Of a stretch of DNA of 62,397 nt, positions 54,607-61,368 are shown in pieces (position 1 is the first letter of the stretch; every line of letters begins with the position of its first letter). Under the pieces are notes generated by a model that was not told the origin of the DNA, searched no databases, and saw only the letters and a program-made list of their open reading frames with translations. Source of the stretch: a virus; IMG/VR virus record IMGVR_UViG_3300022752_000070, positions 1 through 62,397 of that record, one strand, 5' to 3'. Made by a program: the position numbers and the translations under genes.

Positions 54607-55830
54607 TTATGATTTCGATCCTTTGATTCTTTGTAAATGTCCAGTGCCAGTGTCACCAGAAACGATCTTATATAGTGAACCAGATAGTGCCGCACCTTTG
54701 ATTCCACCAGCACCATCGGAGCCCCAGTCACCTCCAGGATTTCCAGTTGCTCCAGGATTTCCAGTCGAACTGACTGCATTTGCGGCACAGTTATTTGTTC
54801 CTGGTGAATTAGGTGCTCCACCACCTCTACCAGAACTATTGTATTCTGCATCATTGAGTGGATAGTTTGTACTCCAGGATCCTTTGTTTGAGAATCCTGC
54901 ACCAAGTCCAGGATTTCCTCCTCCACCACCAGCACCACCAGTGACATTAAAGTTCTGTCGAGCCCAACACAATACATCCCAGTTTGTGGCACATGAATAT
55001 CCAGATCGTTCGGAAGTCCTCCATCCACCATCACCTTTTCGATAACCACCACCACGACAACGGTCTCTTACATCTGTCGGATTGCCATGAATGGCATAAC
55101 CAGAACTATAACCAGACGGAGCATTGTTTGCACAATAATCATCGGCAATTCCCTGATACCAGGCACGATTGTCGTCTCCGAAGTTGAGATTAACCGAATA
55201 ATTTGTATCCTGAAAACATCCGAGTGTCGGTCCCACATTACCATTTGCACCCTGAGATCCATATCCACCACCAGCCCAGATTCGACCAGTATCATTAACA
55301 TTCACATTGATGAATCGTGCATTACCACTGGCTACCGTCGTGGTATTGTTCAGGTACAGAGCACTTCCACCATTTCCAGATGATGCATTGCCACCCTGTC
55401 CATAAATCTGTCCACTGATGTCAATCTTAAGATTGATCGCACTTGCATTCAGTGATGCGGCTGTGGTCGTATTTGATGATGCCGTAATCACACCACCGAT
55501 ACTTAAATTCTTAATGATATTCTTATTCAGATTCGATCCCCAGACTGCACTGCTGCCAAGATTTAAATCAGTATCAGATCCAGATTGCACTGCATTCAGT
55601 TCCTTGACTGATGCACGAAATGTCTGAACACTGAGATTATTTCCAGTTGAAATATCCGAATTTTCATCTGCATCCGGTACAATCGGACTTGTGTTCGTTT
55701 GATCCGTATCTCTTCGATAGGTTGAAAATTTGACATTAGTTGAATTTCCACCAAATGTCGTCTGCAATGAACGAGCACTGATCGAACCCGTATTAAAATA
55801 TGTTGTTGCAGTATATGCTGGAAGTGACAT
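54607..55830 (-). CDS. glycine- and cysteine-rich fibre/adhesin-like protein
   Basis: 407 residues. The N-terminal ~130 residues are Ser/Thr/Asn-rich beta structure (AYTATTYFNTGSISARSLQT). From about 140 the protein becomes glycine-rich, with six cysteines between about 205 and 355 and polyglycine stretches (TGGAGGGGGNPGLGAGF, GRGGGAPNSPGTNN, NPGATGNPGG). This is the make-up of polyglycine-II sandwich adhesins such as gp38 at the tips of T4-like long fibres. Host-receptor binding is therefore a reasonable inference. An AATAAATA box is 28 bases upstream. Confidence 0.7.
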   Translation of the reverse strand: MSLPAYTATTYFNTGSISARSLQTTFGGNSTNVKFSTYRRDTDQTNTSPIVPDADENSDISTGNNLSVQTFRASVKELNAVQSGSDTDLNLGSSAVWGSNLNKNIIKNLSIGGVITASSNTTTAASLNASAINLKIDISGQIYGQGGNASSGNGGSALYLNNTTTVASGNARFINVNVNDTGRIWAGGGYGSQGANGNVGPTLGCFQDTNYSVNLNFGDDNRAWYQGIADDYCANNAPSGYSSGYAIHGNPTDVRDRCRGGGYRKGDGGWRTSERSGYSCATNWDVLCWARQNFNVTGGAGGGGGNPGLGAGFSNKGSWSTNYPLNDAEYNSSGRGGGAPNSPGTNNCAANAVSSTGNPGATGNPGGDWGSDGAGGIKGAALSGSLYKIVSGDTGTGHLQRIKGSKS

Positions 55831-55857
55831 TCTAAAGTCTTCTGCGCCTATTTTTTG

Positions 55858-55865
55858 TATTTATT
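55858..55865 (-). promoter_or_regulatory. candidate late promoter, variant AATAAATA, for the fibre-like gene
   Basis: One mismatch to the late consensus, 28 bases before the ATG at 55830 and overlapping the stop of the oxygenase upstream. Late expression would fit a virion adhesin. Confidence 0.4.
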
Positions 55866-56343
55866 GCGGTGAATACTTAATTGCAATGGTAAACCGATGC
55901 ATACTGCGAAATGATGTGGCACGATGCAGAATCATTCCATCAAAACCAACCAATCGATTTGGTTTGGGAATGATACCATAAATGTTCTCATCAATATAAA
56001 ATTGTGTCTCTCCACCTTCCTGAACGTGCCAATCCAAATTTGGATAATACAGAAATGTCAGTCCCTCACCATCAATGTGAAAGAATGGATTCTCCTGTGG
56101 TGCAAAACAGTTCACATACATTCGGTACAGTTTCATGTTCCGAACGACTTCAATTCGATCCTGAATATGTTTTCTGAACAGTTTATACACAAATTCGGTC
56201 TCTGGAATATTATGAATCATTCCAGTGACTGGTAAATCTTTATCATCCTGCTCACCATAGTGATATGGTGCATTCTCACAGTAATTTAAGACAATCTGTT
56301 GTTCTTTCTGTTCTAGAAAGTCATCAATAAAATTAACTTCCAT
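55861..56343 (-). CDS. 2-oxoglutarate/Fe(II) oxygenase, small P4H-like
   Basis: 160 residues. The iron triad is clear: FFHIDGEG with His89 and Asp91, and MILHRATSF with His140; Arg150 in HRFTIAIKY should bind 2-oxoglutarate. It is compact, the size of the smallest members of this family in cyanophages. It overlaps the upstream oxygenase by 11 bases, indicating co-translation. Substrate unknown. Confidence 0.9.
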   Translation of the reverse strand: MEVNFIDDFLEQKEQQIVLNYCENAPYHYGEQDDKDLPVTGMIHNIPETEFVYKLFRKHIQDRIEVVRNMKLYRMYVNCFAPQENPFFHIDGEGLTFLYYPNLDWHVQEGGETQFYIDENIYGIIPKPNRLVGFDGMILHRATSFRSMHRFTIAIKYSPQ

Positions 56344-56983
56344 CTTGGAAATAGTCTCCGTATTGTGATACGTGCAAATTAAATGCTACGGTGATTCTTG
56401 GTGAATCTGGAGTCGGATCCGACTTTTGCACGAAATGTTGTAGATAACTTGGGAACATAATCAAATCACCTTCACGCACATGCGGATGATACTTGGGACC
56501 ATAATGATTTGATTCCATCTCCAAAGAGTGTGATCTTATCTGTTCAATGGGATCCACAAATGTCGTGGGAACATGAACATTTGAATCATACTTCAAATAG
56601 TGAATGCAAGAGAAATGTGCCTTCTTTAAAAAGATATTGCTGTTCAAATGATCATGTATTTCCTGATATTCCCCGTCATCATAATAATTATACCAGATAT
56701 CAACAATCTCCAGTTGACTTGGTTTATCAAAGAACTTTGAGACATATTTAATATAATATTGACATGCGGCACTTTGTTCGGAAAACAATGATTGATTGAT
56801 TTCAGCAATATCAAAAGATGTATGTAACTTTGTCGTCTCCCATCCGTCTGGAATCAGTGATTTCTTTCTCTGATGAATATCTTCAATAACGGGAACAATC
56901 TCATCCTGAATGATTTGATTCTCACGAATGTTGCACTGATAAATGTGAACTGGAAACAGTATTTTTTTATATGGATTGCTCAT
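56333..56983 (-). CDS. 2-oxoglutarate/Fe(II) oxygenase, cyanophage-type (PF13759-like)
   Basis: 216 residues. The conserved DIWYNYYDDGEYQEIHDH segment gives the proximal histidines near 110-112, MFPSYLQHFV the distal His183, and RITVAFN Arg196. The pattern fits the putative 2OG-Fe(II) family common in marine T4-like phages. It is the third oxygenase within 3.3 kb. It is preceded by a 33-base gap and a membrane peptide gene. Confidence 0.88.
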   Translation of the reverse strand: MSNPYKKILFPVHIYQCNIRENQIIQDEIVPVIEDIHQRKKSLIPDGWETTKLHTSFDIAEINQSLFSEQSAACQYYIKYVSKFFDKPSQLEIVDIWYNYYDDGEYQEIHDHLNSNIFLKKAHFSCIHYLKYDSNVHVPTTFVDPIEQIRSHSLEMESNHYGPKYHPHVREGDLIMFPSYLQHFVQKSDPTPDSPRITVAFNLHVSQYGDYFQDGS

Positions 56984-57016
56984 GTCTTATGCACTGATTA
57001 TCGTTCCAATGTCTTA

Positions 57017-57106
57017 TCACGCCAGAAACAATGAATACGTTAGTAATGAAATAAGTGAGAAGTATAAGAGTCCGTATATAAGCAACGTGGTCTGATTCTC
57101 TGTCAT
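57017..57106 (-). CDS. 29-residue membrane peptide
   Basis: Read directly: MTENQTTLLIYGLLYFSLIS followed by LLTYSLFLA. It is almost wholly hydrophobic after the first seven residues, so it should span the membrane once. Its ATG overlaps the stop of the 97-residue gene as ATGA, which is the main support for translation. Function unknown. Confidence 0.6.
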   Translation of the reverse strand: MTENQTTLLIYGLLYFSLISLLTYSLFLA

Positions 57107-57396
57107 TTTTTGATGCCTTCTGGCCAAGTGCCTTCGCCCACAATCTCCACACAATTTTTTTCTTCTTCATTTTTTGATTTTCTGGACCTCACATATGTTA
57201 ACTCTTTCCATTGATTAGGATAACACAATACCATCAATCGATCATTGCGATGAATTGAACAGGCTTCATAGTTCTCTTCATCTTTTGGTTTAACTCCCAT
57301 TTCGATCGTAATATAATCTTTGGATTTGAAATACACCCATCCTTCAATATGAGGTTTCCACTTTACATAATGATCGACTTCGGGAATGTAACTCAT
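57103..57396 (-). CDS. conserved small phage protein
   Basis: 97 residues. Beta-rich centre (HIEGWVYFKSKDYITIEMGV and CSIHRNDRLMVLCYPNQWKE) and a lysine-rich end. It is coupled to the gene upstream (ATGA at 57393-57396) and to the membrane peptide downstream. Seen in cyanophages as a hypothetical; no motif gives a function. Confidence 0.75.
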   Translation of the reverse strand: MSYIPEVDHYVKWKPHIEGWVYFKSKDYITIEMGVKPKDEENYEACSIHRNDRLMVLCYPNQWKELTYVRSRKSKNEEEKNCVEIVGEGTWPEGIKK

Positions 57397-57674
57397 ACAA
57401 ATGCAGATTCAAGTGGAGTTTGCTTTGGAATCATTGCAGAATACGGTGTCGTATCAGATATATTTACACACTTACCAATTGTCTTACTATTGATGGGTGC
57501 GAAATATTCTTTTGTTTTGGTGTTGTAGAATCCCCAGATACAACGGACTGGATCACCAAGGTTGTAATCAAAATGCCGACAATGATGAATCCAGATTGCA
57601 ACAACATTACGTTTAAAGGATTCAGTCTCATATCGATATCCTTTCGGTGCTTTGTGTGGAAACTCAATTATCAT
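57393..57674 (-). CDS. conserved small phage protein (MIIEFPHKAPKGY start)
   Basis: 93 residues. Starts with MIIEFPHKAPKGYRYETESF, then RNVVAIWIHHCRHFDYNLGD and CIWGFYNTKTKEYFAPINSK. These segments are recurrent in T4-like cyanophages. A single domain of strands with conserved aromatic residues is likely. It overlaps the 55-residue gene upstream by 11 bases. Function unknown. Confidence 0.75.
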   Translation of the reverse strand: MIIEFPHKAPKGYRYETESFKRNVVAIWIHHCRHFDYNLGDPVRCIWGFYNTKTKEYFAPINSKTIGKCVNISDTTPYSAMIPKQTPLESAFV

Positions 57675-57831
57675 CAGGAACAGCTCTCAAATACTGGGGA
57701 TTATGTCCTTGGGCAAGATACATATTCAGTTGTTCTTTACATTGTTCTTTAGTCAGTTTTACTTGACGAGAATCAATCAGTTCCCAACCACTTGTGCAAA
57801 ATTCTTCGATTCGATACAGTGTTTCAGACAT
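57664..57831 (-). CDS. small conserved helical protein
   Basis: 55 residues, read directly: MSETLYRIEEFCTSGWELID, then SRQVKLTKEQCKEQLNMYLA and GHNPQYLRAV. The LTKEQC-EQL helix and final NP-YLRA-PDD are a pattern common in cyanophage small proteins. It overlaps the gene downstream by 11 bases. Function unknown. Confidence 0.75.
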   Translation of the reverse strand: MSETLYRIEEFCTSGWELIDSRQVKLTKEQCKEQLNMYLAQGHNPQYLRAVPDDN

Positions 57832-57836
57832 GGATT

Positions 57837-58067
57837 TCAAGTGGTAAATGAATCAATGATGCCAGACTCATACTCATCTGCAAGTTTGAACCTTTGAGCA
57901 TTCACAACGTTGGGCATGATGCGATCAACATAGTTCTCATCATAGGATTCTTCCTGAGAGAGAATTTCAAATGCTTCAGTATCAGTTTCGGCAATGAGAT
58001 TAATGACACCACCGTACTCCGAAGAAGGAAACGGAACCCAATAATCAACAACGTAAAGAGATTTCAT
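57837..58067 (-). CDS. small conserved protein
   Basis: 76 residues: MKSLYVVDYWVPFPSSEYGG then NLIAETDTEAFEILSQEESY and a helical middle. The alternation of strand, Asp-rich helix (ETDTEAFEIL) and RFKLADEYESGIIDSF end gives a compact alpha/beta fold. Recurrent in cyanophages; no function known. It follows the 56-residue gene by 13 bases. Confidence 0.75.
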   Translation of the reverse strand: MKSLYVVDYWVPFPSSEYGGVINLIAETDTEAFEILSQEESYDENYVDRIMPNVVNAQRFKLADEYESGIIDSFTT

Positions 58068-58080
58068 TTTCTTTTGTAAA

Positions 58081-58251
58081 TTACTCCTTGATTTTAGATG
58101 AATGGTTCAGATTTGTCAACTGACGTTGGAGTTCAACTTGTATTGAAATTAAATGAGAATGCAGAAACTTTTCATACTCATTGCCTTTGGTCAAAGAAGC
58201 AAGATTATCAATCTGCATTAGTGCCAAAATCAATTTGGTTTTCTCATTCAT
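58081..58251 (-). CDS. small helical protein
   Basis: 56 residues, read directly: MNEKTKLILALMQIDNLASL then TKGNEYEKFLHSHLISIQVE and a basic end. Entirely helical, probably a helical hairpin. It is coupled to the upstream gene by an ATGA overlap at 58248-58251. Function unknown. Confidence 0.65.
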   Translation of the reverse strand: MNEKTKLILALMQIDNLASLTKGNEYEKFLHSHLISIQVELQRQLTNLNHSSKIKE

Positions 58252-58430
58252 ACAAACTCTTGAATGTAGTAATCAACTGTCACTTCTAGTTCTGCAGCTT
58301 TTTGTTCATAGTAATGATCAGTGTATTTCTTGGCAGCAGTCCAGGCACTGTGATTGAATTGTTCAGTTTCAGAATGTTGCATAAAATCTTCAAAGGCAGT
58401 CATAAATTGTTTGATATCTTCTTCGTTCAT
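58248..58430 (-). CDS. small acidic helical protein
   Basis: 60 residues from the ATG at 58430, chosen because it overlaps the stop of the membrane-protein gene as AAATGA. The sequence MNEEDIKQFMTAFEDFMQHS is followed by a Trp/Tyr-containing helix (HSAWTAAKKYTDHYYEQKAA). Function unknown. Confidence 0.65.
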   Translation of the reverse strand: MNEEDIKQFMTAFEDFMQHSETEQFNHSAWTAAKKYTDHYYEQKAAELEVTVDYYIQEFV

Positions 58431-58576
58431 TTTTGATCGTAAGGGCAATCGGGATGATGTGCATAATGAGCACAGGCATTGTATGCCTTGAACAATTCTG
58501 CATCACGGTGAATCAAAAAAACATTCCAACCAATCATAAACCCAATTCCACCCAAAATAAGATAACGCAATTTCAT
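58427..58576 (-). CDS. small membrane-anchored protein with two cysteines
   Basis: 49 residues, read directly: a basic start (MKLRY), one hydrophobic segment (LILGGIGFMIGWNVFLI), then HRDAELFKAYNACAHYAHHP and DCPYDQK. The N-in arrangement would place the His/Cys-rich tail outside. Coupled by overlaps at both ends. The tail could bind metal or form a disulfide in the periplasm. Role unknown. Confidence 0.7.
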   Translation of the reverse strand: MKLRYLILGGIGFMIGWNVFLIHRDAELFKAYNACAHYAHHPDCPYDQK

Positions 58577-58809
58577 CAGCAAGCACCTGCCATAGGATTC
58601 ACATTGACTGCTTCAGTGTTGAAACCAGTCACTTCATAACCAAGACCAATGCGTTCCTCACACTCACGTTGAAAATCACGTTTGGTGATACACTTGGTGC
58701 TCATCGTATCCACACCTTGAAACTTCAGAACCTTGTAGATAAATTGAGTGCTACCTTCGATGGGATAATAATCCACAACCATCGTGCCAGTGCTGGAGGT
58801 CAGTTGCAT
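58576..58809 (-). CDS. small conserved protein
   Basis: 77 residues: MQLTSSTGTMVVDYYPIEGS then TQFIYKVLKFQGVDTMSTKC, with a helical ECEERIGLGYEVTGFNTEAV end. It overlaps the membrane-protein gene by one base and has its own TATAAT promoter (58836-58841) and GGGAG ribosome site. No function known. Confidence 0.65.
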   Translation of the reverse strand: MQLTSSTGTMVVDYYPIEGSTQFIYKVLKFQGVDTMSTKCITKRDFQRECEERIGLGYEVTGFNTEAVNVNPMAGAC

Positions 58810-58835
58810 GGGGTGTCTCCCTTGATTACCTTTGT

Positions 58836-58841
58836 ATTATA
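58836..58841 (-). promoter_or_regulatory. TATAAT promoter box with shared AAGGTAATCAAGGG leader
   Basis: Minus-strand CCTATAATACAAAGGTAATCAAGG, 27 bases before the ATG at 58809. The same -10 and leader recur at 59404, 60399, 60579 and 61078. Confidence 0.65.
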
Positions 58842-58843
58842 GG

Positions 58844-59047
58844 TCAGAACGACGGCACCACGTCGTTGCGTAGACCAGTTTGCGAAGTGTCCATCTGTTC
58901 AAAGACTGTGTACAGTTTGTTATACAATGCCGATGCACTTCCATATTCTCTTGCAATTCGATTTTCTTCTCTAATGTCAAGTAATTGAAGTGCAGACAGA
59001 ATGACTCCAATTTCTTGAACATTCAGTTGTACGGTTGCTTCAGTCAT
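58844..59047 (-). CDS. small conserved helical protein
   Basis: 67 residues from the ATG at 59047; an ATG nine bases earlier overlaps the upstream stop as ATGA and is also possible. Segments TVQLNVQEIGVILSALQLLD and REENRIAREYGSASALYNKL are familiar from cyanophage early regions. Helical, probably a dimer. Function unknown. Confidence 0.75.
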   Translation of the reverse strand: MTEATVQLNVQEIGVILSALQLLDIREENRIAREYGSASALYNKLYTVFEQMDTSQTGLRNDVVPSF

Positions 59048-59052
59048 AATTC

Positions 59053-59214
59053 TCATACAGAAAGAGTAACGTCAATTTCTTTAATATTCAGACCACACAG
59101 TTGATCATAGACACGTTTCAGAATAATGTCAACTGCTTTCTTTGCTTTGGACCTCTCATACCAGACGGTGCGAAGTCCATCAAACGTTTCAACTTGAATG
59201 CGGTAGGTTTTCAT
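59053..59214 (-). CDS. small conserved protein
   Basis: 53 residues, read directly: MKTYRIQVETFDGLRTVWYE, then a lysine-rich helix (RSKAKKAVDIILKRVYDQLC) and a final strand (IKEIDVTLSV). The strand-helix-strand layout is a small alpha/beta fold. It follows the 53-residue gene upstream by three bases. Function unknown. Confidence 0.7.
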   Translation of the reverse strand: MKTYRIQVETFDGLRTVWYERSKAKKAVDIILKRVYDQLCGLNIKEIDVTLSV

Positions 59215-59217
59215 TCT

Positions 59218-59379
59218 TCAGTCCTCGGGATAGAGTTTCCAACCATCAGGTCGAATACCCAGTTCTTCACAACGCACCTCATAAACAATCCGTTTCAGAA
59301 GTTGCAGAGGCATTTCATTCTCAATCTTTTTCTGAATCGTGCGACGGATCTGTTGATCCTGAATCGTGTCGGTGACCAT
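59218..59379 (-). CDS. small hypothetical protein
   Basis: 53 residues from the ATG at 59379 (MVTDTIQDQQIRRTIQKKIE), chosen because the leader AAGGTAATCAAGGGAACC with a TATAAT box lies directly before it. Helical, followed by YEVRCEELGIRPDGWKLYPE. Function unknown. Confidence 0.7.
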   Translation of the reverse strand: MVTDTIQDQQIRRTIQKKIENEMPLQLLKRIVYEVRCEELGIRPDGWKLYPED

Positions 59380-59403
59380 CTTGGTTCCCTTGATTACCTT
59401 GTA

Positions 59404-59409
59404 ATTATA
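59404..59409 (-). promoter_or_regulatory. TATAAT promoter box inside the end of the metalloprotein gene
   Basis: Minus-strand CCTATAATTACAAGGTAATCAAGGG, 25 bases before the ATG at 59379 and overlapping the stop of the upstream gene. Same module as at 58836 and 61078. Confidence 0.65.
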
Positions 59410-59881
59410 GGGCAATCATCAGACGATTCGGAAAGAACTGTGCCACTTGATGATCCGTCCACCCATTCTTCTCAAATAGGTACTCAAGATATAGGGTTTC
59501 TTCCTGTTCCCGTGCCTCTATTTCGTGTGGTTGATGCCAATAGTCGTACTTTTCGACAGGTTCTTTAGAATAACACAATTTTCCGTATCGGACCCGCAGT
59601 GAACCGACTACCCACTGTCGCAGGTGGACCAGTTCATGCAAAAGAGTTTTTATATACAATTCCTCATCCATATGAGTCTGAAGTTCAATCAGAAACTCAC
59701 GAGGAAGACGTGATTCACCCACATAGTCGCAATAACCATAAACCTGCTCACGACGCAGACCACGATGAAGAATCTCTACCTCAATCTTATGACGGGGTAG
59801 AAACTTATTCAGAAACCAAGTGGTAACGTCCTCACAGAGGCGTTTAGAATAACCATATCCAGAATGCGTGATGTAAGACAT
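59405..59881 (-). CDS. HExxH metalloprotein, SprT-like
   Basis: 158 residues from the ATG at 59881 (MSYITHSGYGYSKRLCEDVT), which follows a GGGG ribosome site. The zinc motif LLHELVHLRQW places His82, Glu83 and His86. A later HQPHEIEAREQE segment supplies the probable third ligand (His119 or Glu). The size and layout fit SprT/WLM-type DNA-associated proteases or zinc-binding phage proteins. It recurs in T4-like cyanophages. Substrate unknown; DNA-protein crosslink repair is one option. Confidence 0.82.
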   Translation of the reverse strand: MSYITHSGYGYSKRLCEDVTTWFLNKFLPRHKIEVEILHRGLRREQVYGYCDYVGESRLPREFLIELQTHMDEELYIKTLLHELVHLRQWVVGSLRVRYGKLCYSKEPVEKYDYWHQPHEIEAREQEETLYLEYLFEKNGWTDHQVAQFFPNRLMIAL

Positions 59882-59943
59882 TGACCCCAGTGCAAAAACC
59901 AAATGAACGAAGAAATGAAGATGAGTTTGTCTTTAGCAGTCAT
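59809..59943 (-). CDS. possible overlapping small membrane ORF
   Basis: 44 codons from the ATG at 59941-59943 to the TGA at 59809-59811. It starts MTAKDKLIFISSFIWFLHWG with one hydrophobic segment, then runs 73 bases out of frame inside the metalloprotein gene. The ATG lies three bases after the previous stop, so translation is possible, but the overlap and shadow composition make it uncertain. Confidence 0.3.
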   Translation of the reverse strand: MTAKDKLIFISSFIWFLHWGQCLTSRILDMVILNASVRTLPLGF

Positions 59944-59945
59944 AA

Positions 59946-60377
59946 TCATTTAAGGTACAGATAAGAACCTGCCCAGTCTGCATTTTCAAGCAACCATTCA
60001 CGATGCTCAATGATGCGAAGATCGTAGCGAACACCTTTGGCAGGAGACTTCCAAGATGCAGACTTATAAACTTGACCAGTCTTCTTATCCACAAAGGCGT
60101 GGACAGATCGAGAACCAGAAGCATTCATAATGATCTTATGATACTTACGGCCAGTTTCGGGATAAAACTCATAATCACAAATACCCTGCTTCAGTTTATC
60201 AATACAAGAATCGTGGTATTCGACATCTTCAGTACGAAGCGCGTGATACTTGATGCTATAATCGATGTAATTCTGACGTAGTGCCTCACAGAGAGCATAG
60301 GTGTGCCCCAGAACTGCCTCTGCAATGTTCTTCCGTGCCTCTTGCTGGGCAGCATAGTCGGCAAAGGTGGTAGTCAT
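59946..60377 (-). CDS. conserved small phage protein
   Basis: 143 residues from the ATG at 60377 (MTTTFADYAAQQEARKNIAE), chosen because a TATAAT box lies 22 bases before it. The longer upstream frame runs through another gene. The C-terminal half, KIIMNASGSRSVHAFVDKKT then GQVYKSASWKSPAKGVRYDL, is a small beta domain common to many phages. It may bind nucleic acid, but no function is known. Confidence 0.78.
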   Translation of the reverse strand: MTTTFADYAAQQEARKNIAEAVLGHTYALCEALRQNYIDYSIKYHALRTEDVEYHDSCIDKLKQGICDYEFYPETGRKYHKIIMNASGSRSVHAFVDKKTGQVYKSASWKSPAKGVRYDLRIIEHREWLLENADWAGSYLYLK

Positions 60378-60398
60378 CGGTTGATTGCGTATGAAGGT

Positions 60399-60404
60399 AT
60401 TATA
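60399..60404 (-). promoter_or_regulatory. TATAAT promoter box
   Basis: Minus-strand GGATGCCCTATAATACC, 22 bases before the ATG at 60377. The preceding GGAT-CCC is shared with the box at 61078. Confidence 0.6.
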
Positions 60405-60429
60405 GGGCATCCTAGAGGGGTTTCTAGGG

Positions 60430-60555
60430 TCAGTATGCCAGTTCCGAATCTGGCACCCAGGAGTCGTCTTCTCCCATGTATCCCATCCAATCTTGAGGGT
60501 CGGTTTCATACATCGCAATCTCCCGCAGTTCATCAATCAGTTCGGACAGGTCCAT
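60430..60555 (-). CDS. 41-residue acidic protein
   Basis: Read directly: MDLSELIDELREIAMYETDP then QDWMGYMGEDDSWVPDSELA and a final Tyr. It has its own TATAAT box, a GAGGAG ribosome site and a terminator before the promoter. A copy of the intergenic inverted repeat covers its last codons. Acidic; function unknown. Confidence 0.65.
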   Translation of the reverse strand: MDLSELIDELREIAMYETDPQDWMGYMGEDDSWVPDSELAY

Positions 60556-60578
60556 AATGACTCCTCAGATACCTTGTT

Positions 60579-60584
60579 ATTATA
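60579..60584 (-). promoter_or_regulatory. extended -10 promoter box
   Basis: Minus-strand TGCTATAATAACAAGGTATC with a TGn extension, 24 bases before the ATG at 60555. Confidence 0.6.
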
Positions 60585-60588
60585 GCAG

Positions 60589-60610
60589 AAAACCCGCCTT
60601 GTGAGCGGGT
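60589..60610 (-). terminator. hairpin terminator after the 142-residue gene
   Basis: ACCCGC (60605-60610) pairs with GCGGGT (60592-60597) around a seven-base loop, followed by a short U run. It separates the upstream gene from the next promoter. Confidence 0.7.
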
Positions 60611-60623
60611 CTTGTGCCAGTTT

Positions 60624-61052
60624 TCAAACTGCCAGTGCTGCAGAAGGAATCTCTACACTTTCAAGGTAGGTTTCGTGCCAATCGCAGGTATCATAGCACA
60701 ACCAACCTTCCTCTTGAGTATAGACATATCCGTACTCTTCACCGTTTTGAAGAAACTCACCCAGGTTTTTATCAAGGCGAGGAGGGCAATTCTCCCCACG
60801 GGCAGAGTAATATTGGGGACCATATTCCTCAACCTTAGTAGGATAAGAACCCCAACGGTCTCCAGTCCAACGCTCATTAGTCCAACAAGTGCTCATATCG
60901 CCACCATCAATCAGTTCGGCAGCGAGTTCTTTGCTATTGTAGTGCGTCTTCAAGATGCGACCCAACCATTCGGGATAAGAATCCCAGTGATGATAAGCAG
61001 AGAGCACAGAACCATCAGAGAGTTCGATACCGATGCGTCCACGAGTTGCCAT
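60624..61052 (-). CDS. conserved phage protein (MATRGRIGIELSDG start)
   Basis: 142 residues. The N-terminal strands GRIGIELSDGSVLSAYHHWD and YPEWLGRILKTHYNSKELAA, the ELIDGGDMSTCW centre and CPPRLDKNLGEFLQNGEEYG are recurrent in cyanophages and other phages. It probably folds as a compact alpha/beta domain with acidic and aromatic surface. A TATAAT promoter lies 26 bases upstream and a terminator follows it. Function unknown. Confidence 0.8.
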   Translation of the reverse strand: MATRGRIGIELSDGSVLSAYHHWDSYPEWLGRILKTHYNSKELAAELIDGGDMSTCWTNERWTGDRWGSYPTKVEEYGPQYYSARGENCPPRLDKNLGEFLQNGEEYGYVYTQEEGWLCYDTCDWHETYLESVEIPSAALAV

Positions 61053-61077
61053 TGAGGTGTTTGTTGATTACCTTGTT

Positions 61078-61083
61078 ATTATA
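61078..61083 (-). promoter_or_regulatory. TATAAT promoter box with shared leader
   Basis: Minus-strand GGATACCCTATAATAACAAGGTAATC, 26 bases before the ATG at 61052, after a copy of the intergenic inverted repeat (61114-61134). Confidence 0.65.
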
Positions 61084-61134
61084 GGGTATCCTGTGCCCCC
61101 TGTGAGGGTCTGTGTGCCAGTTTACTAACTGTCC

Positions 61135-61347
61135 TCAATTATCGTAAATTCTACACTCGATTGCATCAGGATTGGCATCACAATAAAGTTCAAAAGCATT
61201 CGGATCGTGATCATCATCGGGATGATTTACTCTATATGATTTTAGTGCTTCTAATTTTGCTTCAGTATGTCTTCGTGCTTGTGGGGAAATCATAGGATCA
61301 TTCAAAAGATTCTCATCTTTCTGAATGTGTTGATCGATATTGTCCAT
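61135..61347 (-). CDS. cp12: CP12-like Calvin-cycle inhibitor
   Basis: 70 residues. The C-terminus FELYCDANPDAIECRIYDN has the CP12 signature, with Cys56 and Cys65 eight residues apart, the spacing of the C-terminal disulfide loop that enters GAPDH. The N-terminal helix (NIDQHIQKDENLLNDPMISP) replaces the first cysteine pair of plant CP12, as in cyanophage forms. CP12 ties up GAPDH and phosphoribulokinase, slowing carbon fixation and favouring the pentose phosphate pathway for nucleotide supply. An AATAAATA box is 22 bases upstream. Confidence 0.85.
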   Translation of the reverse strand: MDNIDQHIQKDENLLNDPMISPQARRHTEAKLEALKSYRVNHPDDDHDPNAFELYCDANPDAIECRIYDN

Positions 61348-61368
61348 AGTTTTATGTCGTAATGATGA

